From contig CATNEN010000038.1 in the NCBI GenBank assembly GCA_950097015.1, positions 34,682,501 to 34,746,500 of the forward strand: 64,000 nt of DNA, given 5' to 3'. The notes under the pieces were generated by a model, which saw only the letters and a list, made by a program, of their open reading frames with translations, was not told the DNA's origin and searched no databases. Of the stretch, positions 32,001-45,200 are shown in pieces. Each line of letters opens with the position of its first letter. Positions within the stretch are counted from its first letter, which is position 1. This DNA comes from Macrostomum hystrix. Taxonomy: Eukaryota > Platyhelminthes > Macrostomidae. The position numbers and the translations under genes were made by a program.

Positions 32001-32429
32001 AGCAAACGCCATCCAGTCATTTCCAGCAGCTCTCAGTACACGTGGGAAGAATTCGATCGAAACAATTTTGAGAGGCAAAGTAAGGTTAGCTCACTACTGT
32101 CAGACTTAATATTCCATTTGCTGCGATTTGATCCGTATCAGCGTTTGGGTAGCTCCATAATGATTGAACGAAATCCAGATCGTGCCGGAAAAGGAGCCAT
32201 GGAAATAATATCGCACATGTGGTTTAAAGACATCGACTTTTTTAAACTGCAAGAACAAAGAATCCCAGCTCCTTGGAAACCGAGACGACTCGAATACAAC
32301 AATATATCCGAAAGTAATTGGATAAAATTTGATGTGATAGAACACATTGATCCGAATGATACAGAGAGGCCGCCTCAAATACGTTCCATTCAACCAAACG
32401 AGATGTCGAAGTTATCGTTAAAAATGTAG
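29031..32429 (+). CDS. Divergent AGC-family Ser/Thr protein kinase (452 aa, 3 exons)
   Basis: Exons 29031-29455, 30720-31022 and 31799-32429 join in phase (425+303+631 nt). An in-frame TAA lies above the ATG. The glycine loop is degenerate (LPHGHFGIFPLV in place of GxGxFG). The Lys is in LYRMKIYSKK and the alpha-C Glu in VLTELQIL. The catalytic loop is VMHRDIKPHNVLL, the metal site CDFGFSK and the activation segment RTYSILGTWDFMAPEIL, where most AGC kinases have GTPEYLAPE. The C-terminal extension after WFKDIDF resembles an AGC tail, but no clear FxxF hydrophobic motif is seen. The closest likeness is to PKA/PKG-type kinases. All catalytic residues are present, so it may be active with altered specificity. 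The N-terminus begins MGN, a possible myristoylation site. AATAAA lies near 32758. Confidence 0.82.
29557..30575. repeat. 16-bp minisatellite in kinase intron 1, switching unit type
   Basis: The first ~750 bp repeat tcatgattcgttaaac (with occasional ccatg variants). After a mixed zone at about 30300-30420 the array becomes atccagattcgttaaa. Both units share gattcgttaaa, so the second derives from the first or both from one ancestor. Confidence 0.96.
31288..31592 (+). mobile_element. SINE family A in kinase intron 2
   Basis: Head partly degraded, B-box region ggtccctgagctcgattcc kept. The body has a short internal deletion and the tail is attattatta-like. Confidence 0.7.
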
Positions 32430-32971
32430 TGCGCCTTTGTTTTGTGCTTATAACTGTGCAATGGAGGGCCAAACAAAAACTAACCTGTCCCGAATGCTCA
32501 TCGGTTTTTTGTAACGTCAGTATTTTTTTTAATGTACGTCTTGAAATAGTATATATCACGGGTTTTTACGAATTATTTTACTTGGAACTACAATTTAAAT
32601 ACTTTTCAAAAAATTACGCGTAGTCCTGAACAGAACTTGGCTAAAGTAACAAGTTTAAATTATCGTTTTCCTCGAAATCAATGCTTTTTAACTGTGTTTT
32701 CAAATACAAAGTTGTTAACATGTCAAGTAAATATTAAACTTACATAGCAAAAGAAAAAATAAATTTAATTTATAAAAAAGAGAATATACTACTATTTCCA
32801 ACAATATTCTTTCATGCTTTTTGCTGAAACTAAACTCTTTAATACAAATAGATTTGAGAATTTTCAATTATCTATATTGCATGATTTTGTCATTGATACA
32901 AATACTTTGTCATTGATACAAACCTTGATTTACAGTACTGTGGGTACAAAAAAATAACTATCTGCAAAGCA
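32430..32971. other. Intergenic DNA between kinase and RAB3GAP2
   Basis: 542 bp, AT-rich. It probably holds the kinase 3' UTR (AATAAA near 32758) and the RAB3GAP2 promoter. A direct repeat, tttgtcattgatacaaa, occurs twice at about 32887-32923, just upstream of the RAB3GAP2 ATG, and is the only promoter-element candidate. Confidence 0.4.
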
Positions 32972-35900
32972 ATGGCTACTTTACAGTCAATTGCATCAAT
33001 CTCAAGCACAGTTGCTGCTCGAAATGCCACATTTGGACAGATTATAAGAGGTCACTCCGATTTAGAGAATAAAGAGGAATCTATTGTCACAGGAGGTGAT
33101 GGGGCTGGTGAGTGTTCAAACGATTCCTCTGTTCTTTGTATCTATTTGTGGCAAATTCTTAACTTTTATATATAAAGTTCCATATTTGCTATTGCCTAGT
33201 GTAGGCCCTACCCATGGCCATGTGCCTAGATAAATACTATATTTTTGATTTGTCTAAATTAATTAAAAGAAGCTACCAAAGGCAGCTTGGTGTAGCTATT
33301 GTTCCTTTTTTCAGTTTTTCTTAAACTGAGAAAAGTGAGAATTCATGGAGCATAGGCCTATATGTACTATTTACAGTAGGGTAATTGGTAATGGATCATC
33401 AACCAAACAAGAATGTGTATTTTTTTACTTCGAATCTAAGCTACAGATTTTCTATTTAAGATATGCTGATAAATCAAAAGCCAAGTTATAGAAAACAGTT
33501 ATATCTTTCTAAATAGTATCTGCTTTTGCTATTTTGTCGAATAGAAAAAAAGTAATTTGTATTTTTCATCTCAAAACAGAACAATGATTTTCATGTATCT
33601 TCAAACCAAATGAAGAATCTGATATTCGGTTTTACAATTTGAGTGAGTGGTTTAATCTTATTTTAAAGAGTGAACTATTATGAATTATGTCATTTGAAAG
33701 CATTTCTCATGCTCTACAAATAATTGCATTTATGGTCTTTTAATTGGAAAGCAACTGCATACAACCTTAGTCTAAAGTACATACAGAAAAAATATAAAAA
33801 AGTAAGCTTTTGTTATAAAAATTTCTACTGAAATGTCCATATCTTTCTTTCCTCATTGCATGTCATACCTCAGCTTGTAGATAATTTCTTTGCCTTTCAA
33901 AGTAGTTGTTCTGTGAAACACAATAGGCCCTAGCTTGTTTTTGTCTTGCACAAGACCAAGGAAGGAGTCAAAATTCTTGTTTGGTTTTGAAGATACACTG
34001 TTCAGTTGATGATACATTACCCTAGGCCTAGCTAAAGTATTATTAAGTCTAATAACTAGGTATCAGTTTATTTTTGTTTCTCTCTTTTGGGTCTTCATTA
34101 TTTTATTATTCTTTTACACCTGAAAGGTAGCTAGCAAGCTTTCTATACAAATTATTTTAGTTTTTTTAACAATTTATTTGTGAATTGAATTTGTGCTAAA
34201 TTAAAATCTAAATATAATGTGGCCATTTTAAGTATTAATTAGAAAATCATTTTTCATAACTTTAATAATTAGCCTAGCTTGGCTGCCTAGGCTTAGTCAT
34301 TTTATTTGGTCTTGTTATCTGGCATGGGCACATAGCCTGCTCTTCTGGTTATCTTGTGAATAAAAGCTAGATTTCAAGATACAATTAGCTGTAGCTAAAG
34401 TGTTTTAGAATTTTATAGCTACTGCTGTTCTAGGCATTTATTTTGGGGGTATACAGTATATATATATATATATTTAAATATAGCTGGCTATATGTTTTAG
34501 TAATAGTACAAATCTAACAATAGTGCAGTGCTATAATTAGGACTAATTTATTAAAACTTGGAATGAGATTTGTACATATTTACATATTTTACAACTCAAT
34601 GAACTTAACTGAAGCACTAGGCAATTTCGTATCTGTTCCTTGATATATATTATGTACAGAGATGTCCTGGGACAATGACTGGAGTTGGGACGAAGAGGCC
34701 CAACAAAAGGACTCCGAGATGGCTGATGGTGGCTCAGGCACAGCTGCCAATATTGACTGGTCACATGACGACATAATGCACTCGCTGTCGCCTCTAGCCG
34801 ATATTGTTGTGTTTGCCAATAGGACCAGCATTGTCTGTCTAAGGCGTGAGTTATTTAATTAGGGCAATAAAATGTAATACAGTTTAATTTAAGTAGTAAA
34901 GTGTACTCAATCTACTCTAACTATTATTTTTCGTTAGGCCACCTGGATGGCACCGAAGTGGCCTATCAGCTTCTATTTGATCATTATCAACCAGACTCGG
35001 CTCTGGTGTAAGACCTAATTTAACTTGAATTACCTGAAATTAACTAGTTATTTACTAGACTTACTAGGAAAAAAACGATACACTACTTTTTTAATGCAGT
35101 GGTCCCATCACCTGCGTTCTGTGTCTGCCTCTGGCTACTCACAAGCAGTGAGTGATGTCTTCACATAATCGATAATATCTTATCGTACCAAAACTATTTT
35201 TTCTTGAAAATTAAACGCATACGAATTTCTAGAAGTCTTCAAGGCTCGCCAGAATGGACTTGCGTTATTTTGGGTCACGAAAGTGGTCATGTGACATTTC
35301 TAACTGAGGTAAAATTCAAGTCATATTCATTTATTAAGGACATAGAATAAATACATTATTTCTGCGTTTTTCGTAATTTCTAGACTGGCGATCGTGTGCT
35401 AACCCAGTACTGGCATAACACACCAGTGCAGAGTTTGAAATACAATTCATATCGCGCTGCAGCTCATAGCAATGATAGAGACTTGGTGAGTCTTAGTGAT
35501 AAGTCTTTGAAAATTTTATCTTTTAACTTTGGTCAAATTTTGGTAGGTTATTCTTAAATTTGAGATTTCGCTACAAATTTTTCTATAAGGTTGAGATTTG
35601 AGTAGGTTTTCTAAAGGGTTGAGATTTGAGTAGGTTTTCTAAAGGGTTGAGATTTGAGTAGGTTTTCTAAAGGGTACAGATTTGAGTAGGTTTTCTAAAG
35701 GGTTGAGATTTGAGTAGGTTTTCTAAAGGGTTGAGATTTGAGTAGGTTTTCTATAGGGTTGAGATTTGAGTAGGTTTTCTAAAGGGTTGAGATTTGAGTA
35801 GGTTTTCTAAAGGGTACAGATTTGAGTAGGTTTTCTAAAGGGTACAGATTTGAGTAGGTTTTCTAAAGGGTTGAGATTTGAGTAGGTTTTCTAAAGGGTT

Positions 35901-36184
35901 GAGATTTGAGTTAAGAGGTAAACTTTCGGTATTTTGCAAGGAAGTGAGATTTTGAAGAACTCTTTAAAATAAAATAAAATATTTTTAGCGGCTCTAATTT
36001 AAACAGTTCTTTCTTAGATTTTATAGATCGTCAATAGCTCACTAATTTCAAATCATTTAATCTAACCAGCAAGAGGAGCTGAGCTTACTTCACACTGACG
36101 CCCTGGTGGTAGTTGACGGCCAGTCTCTATGCCAGACACTCAAAGCCTGTCGTCATCAGCTTGCGAGAAACGCTTCAGGCGCTA

Positions 36185-36218
<34 letters not shown>

Positions 36219-39200
36219 GTCAATGCAGTTGGCCTTCAAAAAATGGGCCCTACGAGATCAACGTGAGTTCTCCGACCATGCCAATATCGGGCTGCGTAGA
36301 ACCAACCCGTTCGACCAGTTGGTTACCGCCAGCCTAGTTGGCGGGCCCTACGCCACCATCAGGCCGACGCCGCCTGTTTATTCCGTGTTTGTCACGGCCG
36401 GTCAGTCGCCATTCGTTGGCTTCTTCTACGCATCCGAGGATCAGTGGCAGCCGCTATTGTCCAATGCCACAGAGCTGGCCTTTGCTGTGGCCACTAAAGT
36501 TAAATCAGCTCTGCTGTCCGCCGCTGCCTCCTGGCTTACTGGCGGCTCTCAGGTCTGTTTATCTGGTGTCTGTTTATCTGGTGTCTGTTTATCCTGTGTG
36601 ATTATCCTGTGTCTGTTTATCCTGTGTCTGTTTATTATGTGTCTGTTTATCTGGTGTCTGTTTATCTGGTGTCTGTTTATCATGTGTCTGTTTATCCAGT
36701 GTCTGCTTATTATGTGTCTGTTTATCTGGTGTCTGTTTATCTGGTGTCTGTTTATCTGGTGTCTGTTTATCATGTGTCTGTTTATCCTGTGTCTGTCTAT
36801 CCTGTGTCTGTTTATCATAAGTCTGTTTATCTGGTGTCTGTTTATCTGGTGTCTGTTTATCCAGTGTCTGCTTATTATGTGTCTGTTTATCTGGTGTCTG
36901 TTTATCTGGTGTCTGTTTATCTGGTGTCTGTTTATCATGTGTCTGTTTATCCTGTGTCTGTCTATCCTGTGTCTGTTTATCCTCTGTCTGTTTATTCTTC
37001 GTTTTCTTTATTGCCTGTCTGTTTATTTGTTTTATGTATGTAAATGTATTTTAATATTGTCTATATCGAAGGCACGCACTCTTATCCCGCAGGCCTCCCA
37101 ATCGGACAGCGCTGAGGCTTCAGCGGAGAAGCGCAAACTAGAACCGGCCACGCCGCTGTCTCTGCGCTACGGCCTGATGGACAAGCGCCGGCAGGCCCTG
37201 ACTGTTGCCGTCTGTCCCTACGGTCGCTACTGCGCCGTGGTGGACTCGTTTGGCCGAGTGACACTGATTGGCCTGGAGGACGGCACCGCACTGCGCATGT
37301 GGAAGGGCTACCGCGGCGCTCAGGTAATAATTGGAGAGCACAGATTTGGTTATCATTATGTACTGGTGTTAATGACCGATTCTTAGAAAATAACAGCTTA
37401 GGAACTTTTCTTAGAAAGCCAATCGGACGAATTCTTAGATAATCAAAATCTGATCGATTCTTTGAAAATCAGAGTCCGCAGTTTATTAATAATTACTAAA
37501 AAATCACAGTCTGACCGTTTCCTTGAAAATCACAGCTTATGAATGATTCTTAGAAAACACGGCTTTTGAATGATTCTTTGAAAACCATTCTGACCGATTC
37601 TTAGAAAATCTGTCGGACCGATTCTAAGAAAATCAGAGTCCAATTGATTTTTTGAAAATCACTGTCCTACCGATTCTTAGAAAATCACAATCTAACCGAT
37701 TCTTAGAAAATCACAATCTAACCGATTCTTAGAAAATCACAATCTAACCGATTCTTAGAAAATCACAGTCTAACCGATTCTTAGAAAATCACAATCTAAC
37801 CGATTCTTAGAAAATCACAATCTAACCAATTCTTAGAAAATCACAATCTAACCGATTCTTAGAAAATCACAATCTAACCAATTCTTAGAAAATCACAGTC
37901 TAACCGATTCTAGGAGAATCACAGTCTAACCGATTCTAGGAAAATCACAGCGTAACCGATTCTTTGAAAATCGGAATCTTAGAAAACTGCTGTGTATTTA
38001 TGAGATTCGTAGAAGATCATATTGATAGCGATGCGCTGATGACTAATTCCTAATGACTAAAACACTGAAATCATGACGAACTCCGCACAGGTTGGCTGGG
38101 TGGCAGCCCACGATACCGCTGGCAAGGGAGGCCGCGCCCTATTCCTGGTCATCTACGCCAGCCGACGCGGCCTCCTTGAAGTATGGACCGCCTGCCACGG
38201 TCCTCGAGTAGCCGCCTTCAATGTTACGAGGAACGGCCGCCTGCTTTACTGTCCACACTCGCTAATGGGTTTGAGCAGTCTCAACGCCAGGCACTACAGC
38301 ACCGGCTACTGCTATTTCTTAGATTCTAATCTCAGTATTAAAGCTGTGCATGTGCCCTACCATTTGGCATTCACTGACGCTAATAGCTATCAGGTGAGTG
38401 ACTAGCATTTTATTAGCTAATCTGAAAAATAATTCTGGGTTTGGGATAAATACCTACCTGCCTACCTTCCTGCCTACCTTCCTGCCTACCTTCCTGCCTA
38501 CCTTCCTGCCTACCTTCCTGCCTACCTTCCTGCCTACCTTCCTGCCTACCTTCCTGCCTACCTTCCTGCCTACCTACCTGCCTGCTTACCTACTTACCTA
38601 CCTATCTGCTAACTTACTAAACCTATCTAAATATTTATCTGAAAATCTACCTGCCTGTGTATTTACAAACCTAACTACCTACCTATCTACCAAACTAGCT
38701 ACTTACCTACCAACCAACCTAACTTCTTATCTACCTACCAACCTACCTATCTACCAACCTGCCTGCCTACCTACTTGTCTACAAACCTACCTTAGCTACC
38801 TATCTACCAACCTGCCTGCCTACCTACTTGTCTACAAACCTACCTTAGCTACCTATCTACCAACCTGCCTGCCTACCTACTTGTCTACAAACCTACCTTA
38901 GCTACTTGTCTACAAACCTACCTTAGCTACCTATCTACCAACCTACCTTAGCTACCTATCTACCAACCTGCCTGCCTACCTACTTGTCTACAAACCTACC
39001 TTAGCTACTTGTCTACCAACAGACCTACCAAATTATCGGCTGGACTTGAGCCACCTGCTTACTTACCTACCTCCCTACCGCCCGCGCAGACCCACGACGC
39101 TGCCCTGTTGAAGCAGCTGCGTCAGACTCTGCGCGAAGCAACAGAATTTGGCGAAGCCGAGTCGCTACGCATTCGCCAACAGTTAAGCCAGTTCCGTCTA

Positions 39201-42200
39201 GTTAGCTACCTGGAGCAGGCGGTTGACAGGCTGATTGGCGCCAAGCTGATGACCCAGCCAGTTCTTGACGCCTGTTTGAGGCAGGCCCTGGACATGCTGA
39301 CCGGAGGCGGCTCCTGTCTGCCCGGCAGTTCAGCCGGAGAGCGAGCCAAGTTAGGCGCATTCGTGGCAAGCGAGCTGGAATTGTTGAACGCCTACACTCT
39401 GGTTCGCGCGGTTACGGCTGACTCGGGCGAATCTAGCGGTACAATTGCTGCTTCTGCGTCAGATAACCCCGTTGCGCCAGATTTGAACAGCTGGCTAAAC
39501 GCTCTGCCCAAGCCTGAGATGCTTGGTGTCGAAGCCAACGAAGCCATTGGCCGGGTTTTAACCCGACTAACTGAAAAGATTGGAGCCAATCAGGCCAATC
39601 GGGTGGTATGTGTCTTCTTTGTAAACTTTGATTTTTGAAAGCACACATGTATGTTAAAATTACATGCCCAGGAAAGTACACAATACATGTATATTGTACA
39701 CGCTTATTAAAAAAGTACAGTCGAAAATAGTAAACGAAATCACAAATTTAAAGTAAACACGCAGAGTTAGAGTACATACGCAGATTTAAAGCATATACGC
39801 TGATTAAAAGTACATACGCAGAATCAGAGTACATACGCAGATTTAAAGTACACGCGCAGAGTTAAAGTACATACGCAGATTTAAAGTACACGCGCAGAGT
39901 TAAAGTACATACGCAGAATCAGAGTACATACGCAGATTTAAAGTACACGCGCAGAGTTAAAGTACATACGCAGATTTAAAGTACACGCGCAGAGTTAAAG
40001 TACATACGCAGATTTAAAGTACACACGAAAATATGAAGTTCACGTACATGTAAAAATACACAAGCTGAATAATCGTGCACATGCAGATTTAAAGTACAAA
40101 CCCTCAAATATAAAAAAAAATAATTAGTAGAATTTCTCAAAATAATATGTAAAATGTGTACTAAGTATAAAAGTACACATGCGCCAAAAATGTTTTGCTA
40201 ACACTGAGTGGGTTTTATAAATATTCATTTGCATTTGAAGTCCTAATCTGTACTACTCATAGCAACAGAGTGCAAATTTGGTCTCGTCTAAAATTTCTTT
40301 CATATTTCAGACCGAATCGGAAGAGTTAAAACCGCCGTTCAGTGTGCCAGCCTTTCTTAACATGTTCTTCTGCGTGATTGAGAAGGCCGCACAACAACCG
40401 GATCAGTCGCAGCAGCAGCCACAGCAGCAGTTCGTTGCCAGGGTCCAATTTCGCGACGAGGCCTCAATGGAAGACAAGGCCAGGCTAGGCGAATTTCTAG
40501 CTCAGAGCTACTTGGCCGGCCACGTGACTTTGGAAGACCTGCTGGCTATTTTGCGTTGCGATCAGCTGACCGGGTCAGTGGACTGTGCCACGGGTTTCAC
40601 TGTTTCATTGATCTAGATGTAGAATCCCTTATCTAGATTCCCTTCTTTGTTCTAGATTTAGAACTCCACCTTAGATCTTTATCCAGAATTCCTCCTTGGA
40701 TCTTGATTTAGAATCCCATCTTACATCTAGATCCAGAATCCCTAGTTAGATCTAGATCCAGAATCCCTTCTTAGATCTAGATCCAGAATCCCTTCTTAGA
40801 TCTAGATCCAGAATCCCTTCTTAGATCTAGATCCAGAATCCCTTCTTAGATCTAGATCCAGAATCCCTTCTTAAATCTGGATCCAGAATCCCTTCTTAAA
40901 TCTAGATCCAGAATCCCTTTTTAAATCTAGATCCAGAATCCCTTCTTAGATCTCGATCTTCTTCTTAGCCTCTCGCACCAAGGTCACTGAGGTCGATTCC
41001 ACGGCGAGGCCACATTCATTTGGGGTGCAGCCGCGGAGAGAAGGCTTGCGGACTTGTCGTGCAATTTACGCCTTGGATGGCCAACCTCCAAGGCACAGTG
41101 CGAGTGTACACACGCCTGACGATGAGAAAGTCAGGGCTGATGTACTCACCTGTGTGAGCGTGTGCTCGCGTACAGTATCTGTGTGCGTGTGTGCTCAGGA
41201 GTCAAGGATATCGGCAGAATTGCCTCCTCGCTGGCTGCGGGTCTAGTGTCACCAAATGGTGTGCCATCGGGCACAGCCGATCCTGCAGATATTATTTTAT
41301 AAACATGGCAAATCATACAGTTGATCACATCTCTACATTTTATGCCTCTCACTCAACTACCACATGTCAGCTGTGGTGTCCTACTTGAGTCGCTCGCCTG
41401 CCACCTGCTGCTCGACTGGCGCCGCGCCGTCCTCCGCTACGATTGGCTGTCGAGATTTCGCCTCCTATTCTTAGACTCTCTACGCCTGCTGTCTATGGCC
41501 GAAACTGCTGTCGCGGTCGCAGCTGCCACAGTTGACAGCCTGCGCTTAGCGGCTGCATCGGCTGACCAACCGCCTGGTGCACTGATTCTGGCCCTGCTGC
41601 TCATTGACTCGCTTGGCGAAGCAGCCGTCCTTGACGAAGCCGCTGAGAGCTTGCATCACCTGGCTTTAAAGCTGAAGGATACCTGCGCTCTGTGGCTGTG
41701 CATGGAGACTGAACCGCTGTCAGTTAGGCTGCTAGAACAGGTTGGTCATGACACGCAATGTCATAGCACACAATGTCATAGCACACAATGTCATAGCACA
41801 CAATGTCATAGCACACAATCTCATAGCACACAATGTCATAACACACAATGTCATAGCGCACAATGTCATAGCACACAATGTCATAGCACACAATGTCATA
41901 GCACACAATGTCATAGCACACAATGTCATAGCACACAATGTCATATCACACAATGTCATAGCACACAATGTCATAACACACAATGTCATAACACACAATG
42001 TCATAGCACACAATGTCATAACACACAATGTCATAGCGCACAATGTCATAGCACACAATGTCATAGCACACAATGTCATAGCACACAATGTCATAACACA
42101 CAATGTCATAGCACACAATGTCACAATACCTCCAACCAGGGCAATCGAGGCCTTGTCGGCGAACTGCTGGCCCGTCGGCTCGTGTCAGCTGGCCGGGGAC

Positions 42201-45200
42201 CAGCCGACCTCGAGCGCCTATTTCTCGAGGAGTCCTCAGACGCAGACTTTGCTCTGGCGCATTCGTCCTTCCCATTGAGCCTGCAGTTTGACGTGTTAGC
42301 TGCCAACTGTGCCTGGGAGGCCGGCCTAGACTGGGTTCGCGAGCCTGACCGTTGCGAGCGGCTGTCTGCCTGTCTGGCCTACATGAGTCTGCTGGGTAGC
42401 GGGTCTGGCTGTTTGAAGCAGGGTCTTAGCTCCATGCTGTGGCATGTGCACTTTTGCAAACCGTTGCGGTCTCTGGCCTTTCTAACCGACAAAGCTGGTC
42501 GACAACCGGGCGAGAGGGCGACTCGCCGCGAATTGGGCATGTCAGCTTCGGCGGCCAGCGAGTTTGCCGCCCTGATGGCCGAATTTCTCAGCGTAAGTGG
42601 CTGCAGTCCTGAGCTCGAATCCGCGACCCTAGATCTATTTTTAGATCTAAATCTAAATCTGGTTAATTAGGCTAATTAGCTGGTTAATTAGGCTAATTAG
42701 GCTAATTATGTTGCTAGGTAAATAAATAGCCTAGCCGCGGATTCGAGCTTATGACCTCCTCTGCTAGATTCGCCTAATCATTGTTTATGCTCATTGCCCG
42801 CAGGACTGTTTCCACACCGCTTACGCTGACGTTGTCCCAGCCCTGGCTATGGAGCCATTGTGGGACAATCCCACAGGCCGACTGTCTCTGTGCGAGCTGG
42901 CTCTGGACCAGACTGCCCCGGTGCCTGAAGCTGTACGGCAGCACCGTGAACTCAGCCAGGCGCTTCACATCATCCTGGCCCTGCGACTTGGTGTCCGACT
43001 GTTCTCCTTGTTCCCCTCCAAACTGCTGTTTCGCTCGTTGACTTCAACTGCAGCTCCAGCTGCGGCAGCTTCGCAGCATCAGCATCAGACGGTGAGTCGC
43101 CTGAATGTCTCTATAGGCAGATTCCGGGGTGTCTGTTTGGGCAGATTCCGGAGTGTCTGTTTGTGCAGATTCCGGAGTGTCTGTTTGTGCAGATTCCGGG
43201 GTGTCTGTTTGTGCAGATTCCGGGGTGTCTGTTTGTGCAGATTCCGGAGTGTCTGTTTGGGCAGATTCCGGGGCGTCTGTTTGGGCAGATTCCAGGGCGT
43301 CTGTTTGGGCAGATTCCGGGGTGTCTGTTTGGGCAGATTCCGGGGCATCTGTTTGGGCAGATTCGAGGGCGTCTGTTGGGTAGATTCCGGGGCGTCTGTT
43401 TGGGCAGATTCAAGGGTTTCTGTTTGGCCAGATTCCGGTGCGTCAGTTTGGGCAGATTCCCGGGCGTCTGTTTGGGCAGATTCAAGGGTTTCTGTTTGGT
43501 CAGATTCCGGTGCGTCAGTTTGGGCAGATTCCAGGGCGTCTGTTTGGGCAGATTCAAGGGTTTCTGTTTGGCCAGATTCCGGTGAGTCAGTTTGGTTAGA
43601 TTCCGGAGTGTCTGTTTGTGCTTACGGGGCGTCTGTTTGTGCAGATTCTAATGTGTCTCTTGGGCAGATTCCGGGGTTTCTGTGTGGGCGGATTCCGGGG
43701 AATCAGTTTTTGCAGATTCCTGGTGTCTGTTTGGGAATTTTCTGAATTAGAATTTTTTCGTATCTCTGACAACACCTCTGGTACTAAGTTAAGTAGAATG
43801 CTGCGCAAAATGCACCCGCAAAGCAGCCAGTTTCGTCGGCAGACGTGGCGCGCTCAAATTTTCTGATGTCAGCAATGAGAGCCGCCGTTCGAGCTGGCGT
43901 TGAAGCCGAAGTCGAGCGTCGCCTGGTTCGATGCATCTACCGCCTAGCCGAGGATTGGTTCGGCGGCGGCGGCAACAGCAGCGAACAGTGCCAATTGCTG
44001 CTTGATCGTCTAAGGAGGTCGCGAGTACGAGACCTATTCGCCATGGGTCGAGACGTCGACGCGGAGGCGCTTATCTCCGGAGTGGGGCAACGCTTCCTAT
44101 TGGCGAGCGACCTGCTGACTGTGATTGGCTCGCGACTGCACCGCCTGGACAAGACTGGTGCGCCTCATTCACTGCAGCTTTCAACTGTCTTAGTGTACAG
44201 TAGCCTTCCATCCTACATCCATCCTAGACAGTAGCCTTCCATCCTACATCCATCCGAGACAGTAGCCTTCCATCCTACATCCATCCTAGACAGTAGCCTT
44301 CCATCCTACATCCATCCTAGACAGTAGCCTTCCATCCTACATCCATCCTAGACAGTAGCCTTCCATCCTACATCCATCCTAGACAGTAGCCTTCCATCCT
44401 ACATACATCCTAGACAGTAGCCTTCCATCCTACATCCATCCTAGACAGTAGCCTTCCATCCTACATCCATCCTAGACAGTAGCCTTCCATCCTACATCCA
44501 TCCTAGACAGTAGCCTTCCATCCTACATCCATCCTAGACAGTAGCCTTCCATCCTACATCCATCCTAGACAGTAGCCTTCCATCCTACATCCATCCTAGA
44601 CAAGCAGCCTTCCATCCCAGACAAGTAGCCTTCCATCCTAGACAGTAGCCTTCCATCCTAGACAAGTAGCCTTCCATCCTAGACAAGTAGCCTTCCATCC
44701 TAGACAAGTAGCCTTCCATCCTAGACAAGTAGCCTTCCATCCTAGACAAGTAGCCTTCCATCCTAGACAAGTAGCCTTCCATCCTAGACAAGTAGCCTTC
44801 CATCCTAGACAAGTAGCCTTCCATCCTAGACAAGTAGCCTTCCATCCTAGACAAGTAGCCTTCCATCCTAGACAAGTAGCCTTCCATCCTAGACAAGTAG
44901 CCTTCCATCCTAGACAAGTAGCCTTCCATCCTAGACAAGTAGCCTTCCATCCTAGACAAGTAGCCTTCCATCCTAGACAAGTAGCCTTCCATCCTAGACA
45001 AGTAGCCTTCCATCCTAGACAAGTAGCCTTCCATCCTAGACAAGTAGCCTTCCATCCTAGACAAGTAGCCTTCCATCCTAGACAAGTAGCCTTCCATCCT
45101 AGACAAGTAGCCTTCCATCCTAGACAAGTAGCCTTCCATCCTAGACAAGTAGCCTTCCATCCTAGACAAGTAGCCTTCCATCCTAGACAAGCAGCCTATC

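Noticed and set aside
44585-45190. Minus-strand frame of MEGYLSR repeats
   Set aside because: 21-bp intron array of RAB3GAP2; no start or stop signals outside the repeat.
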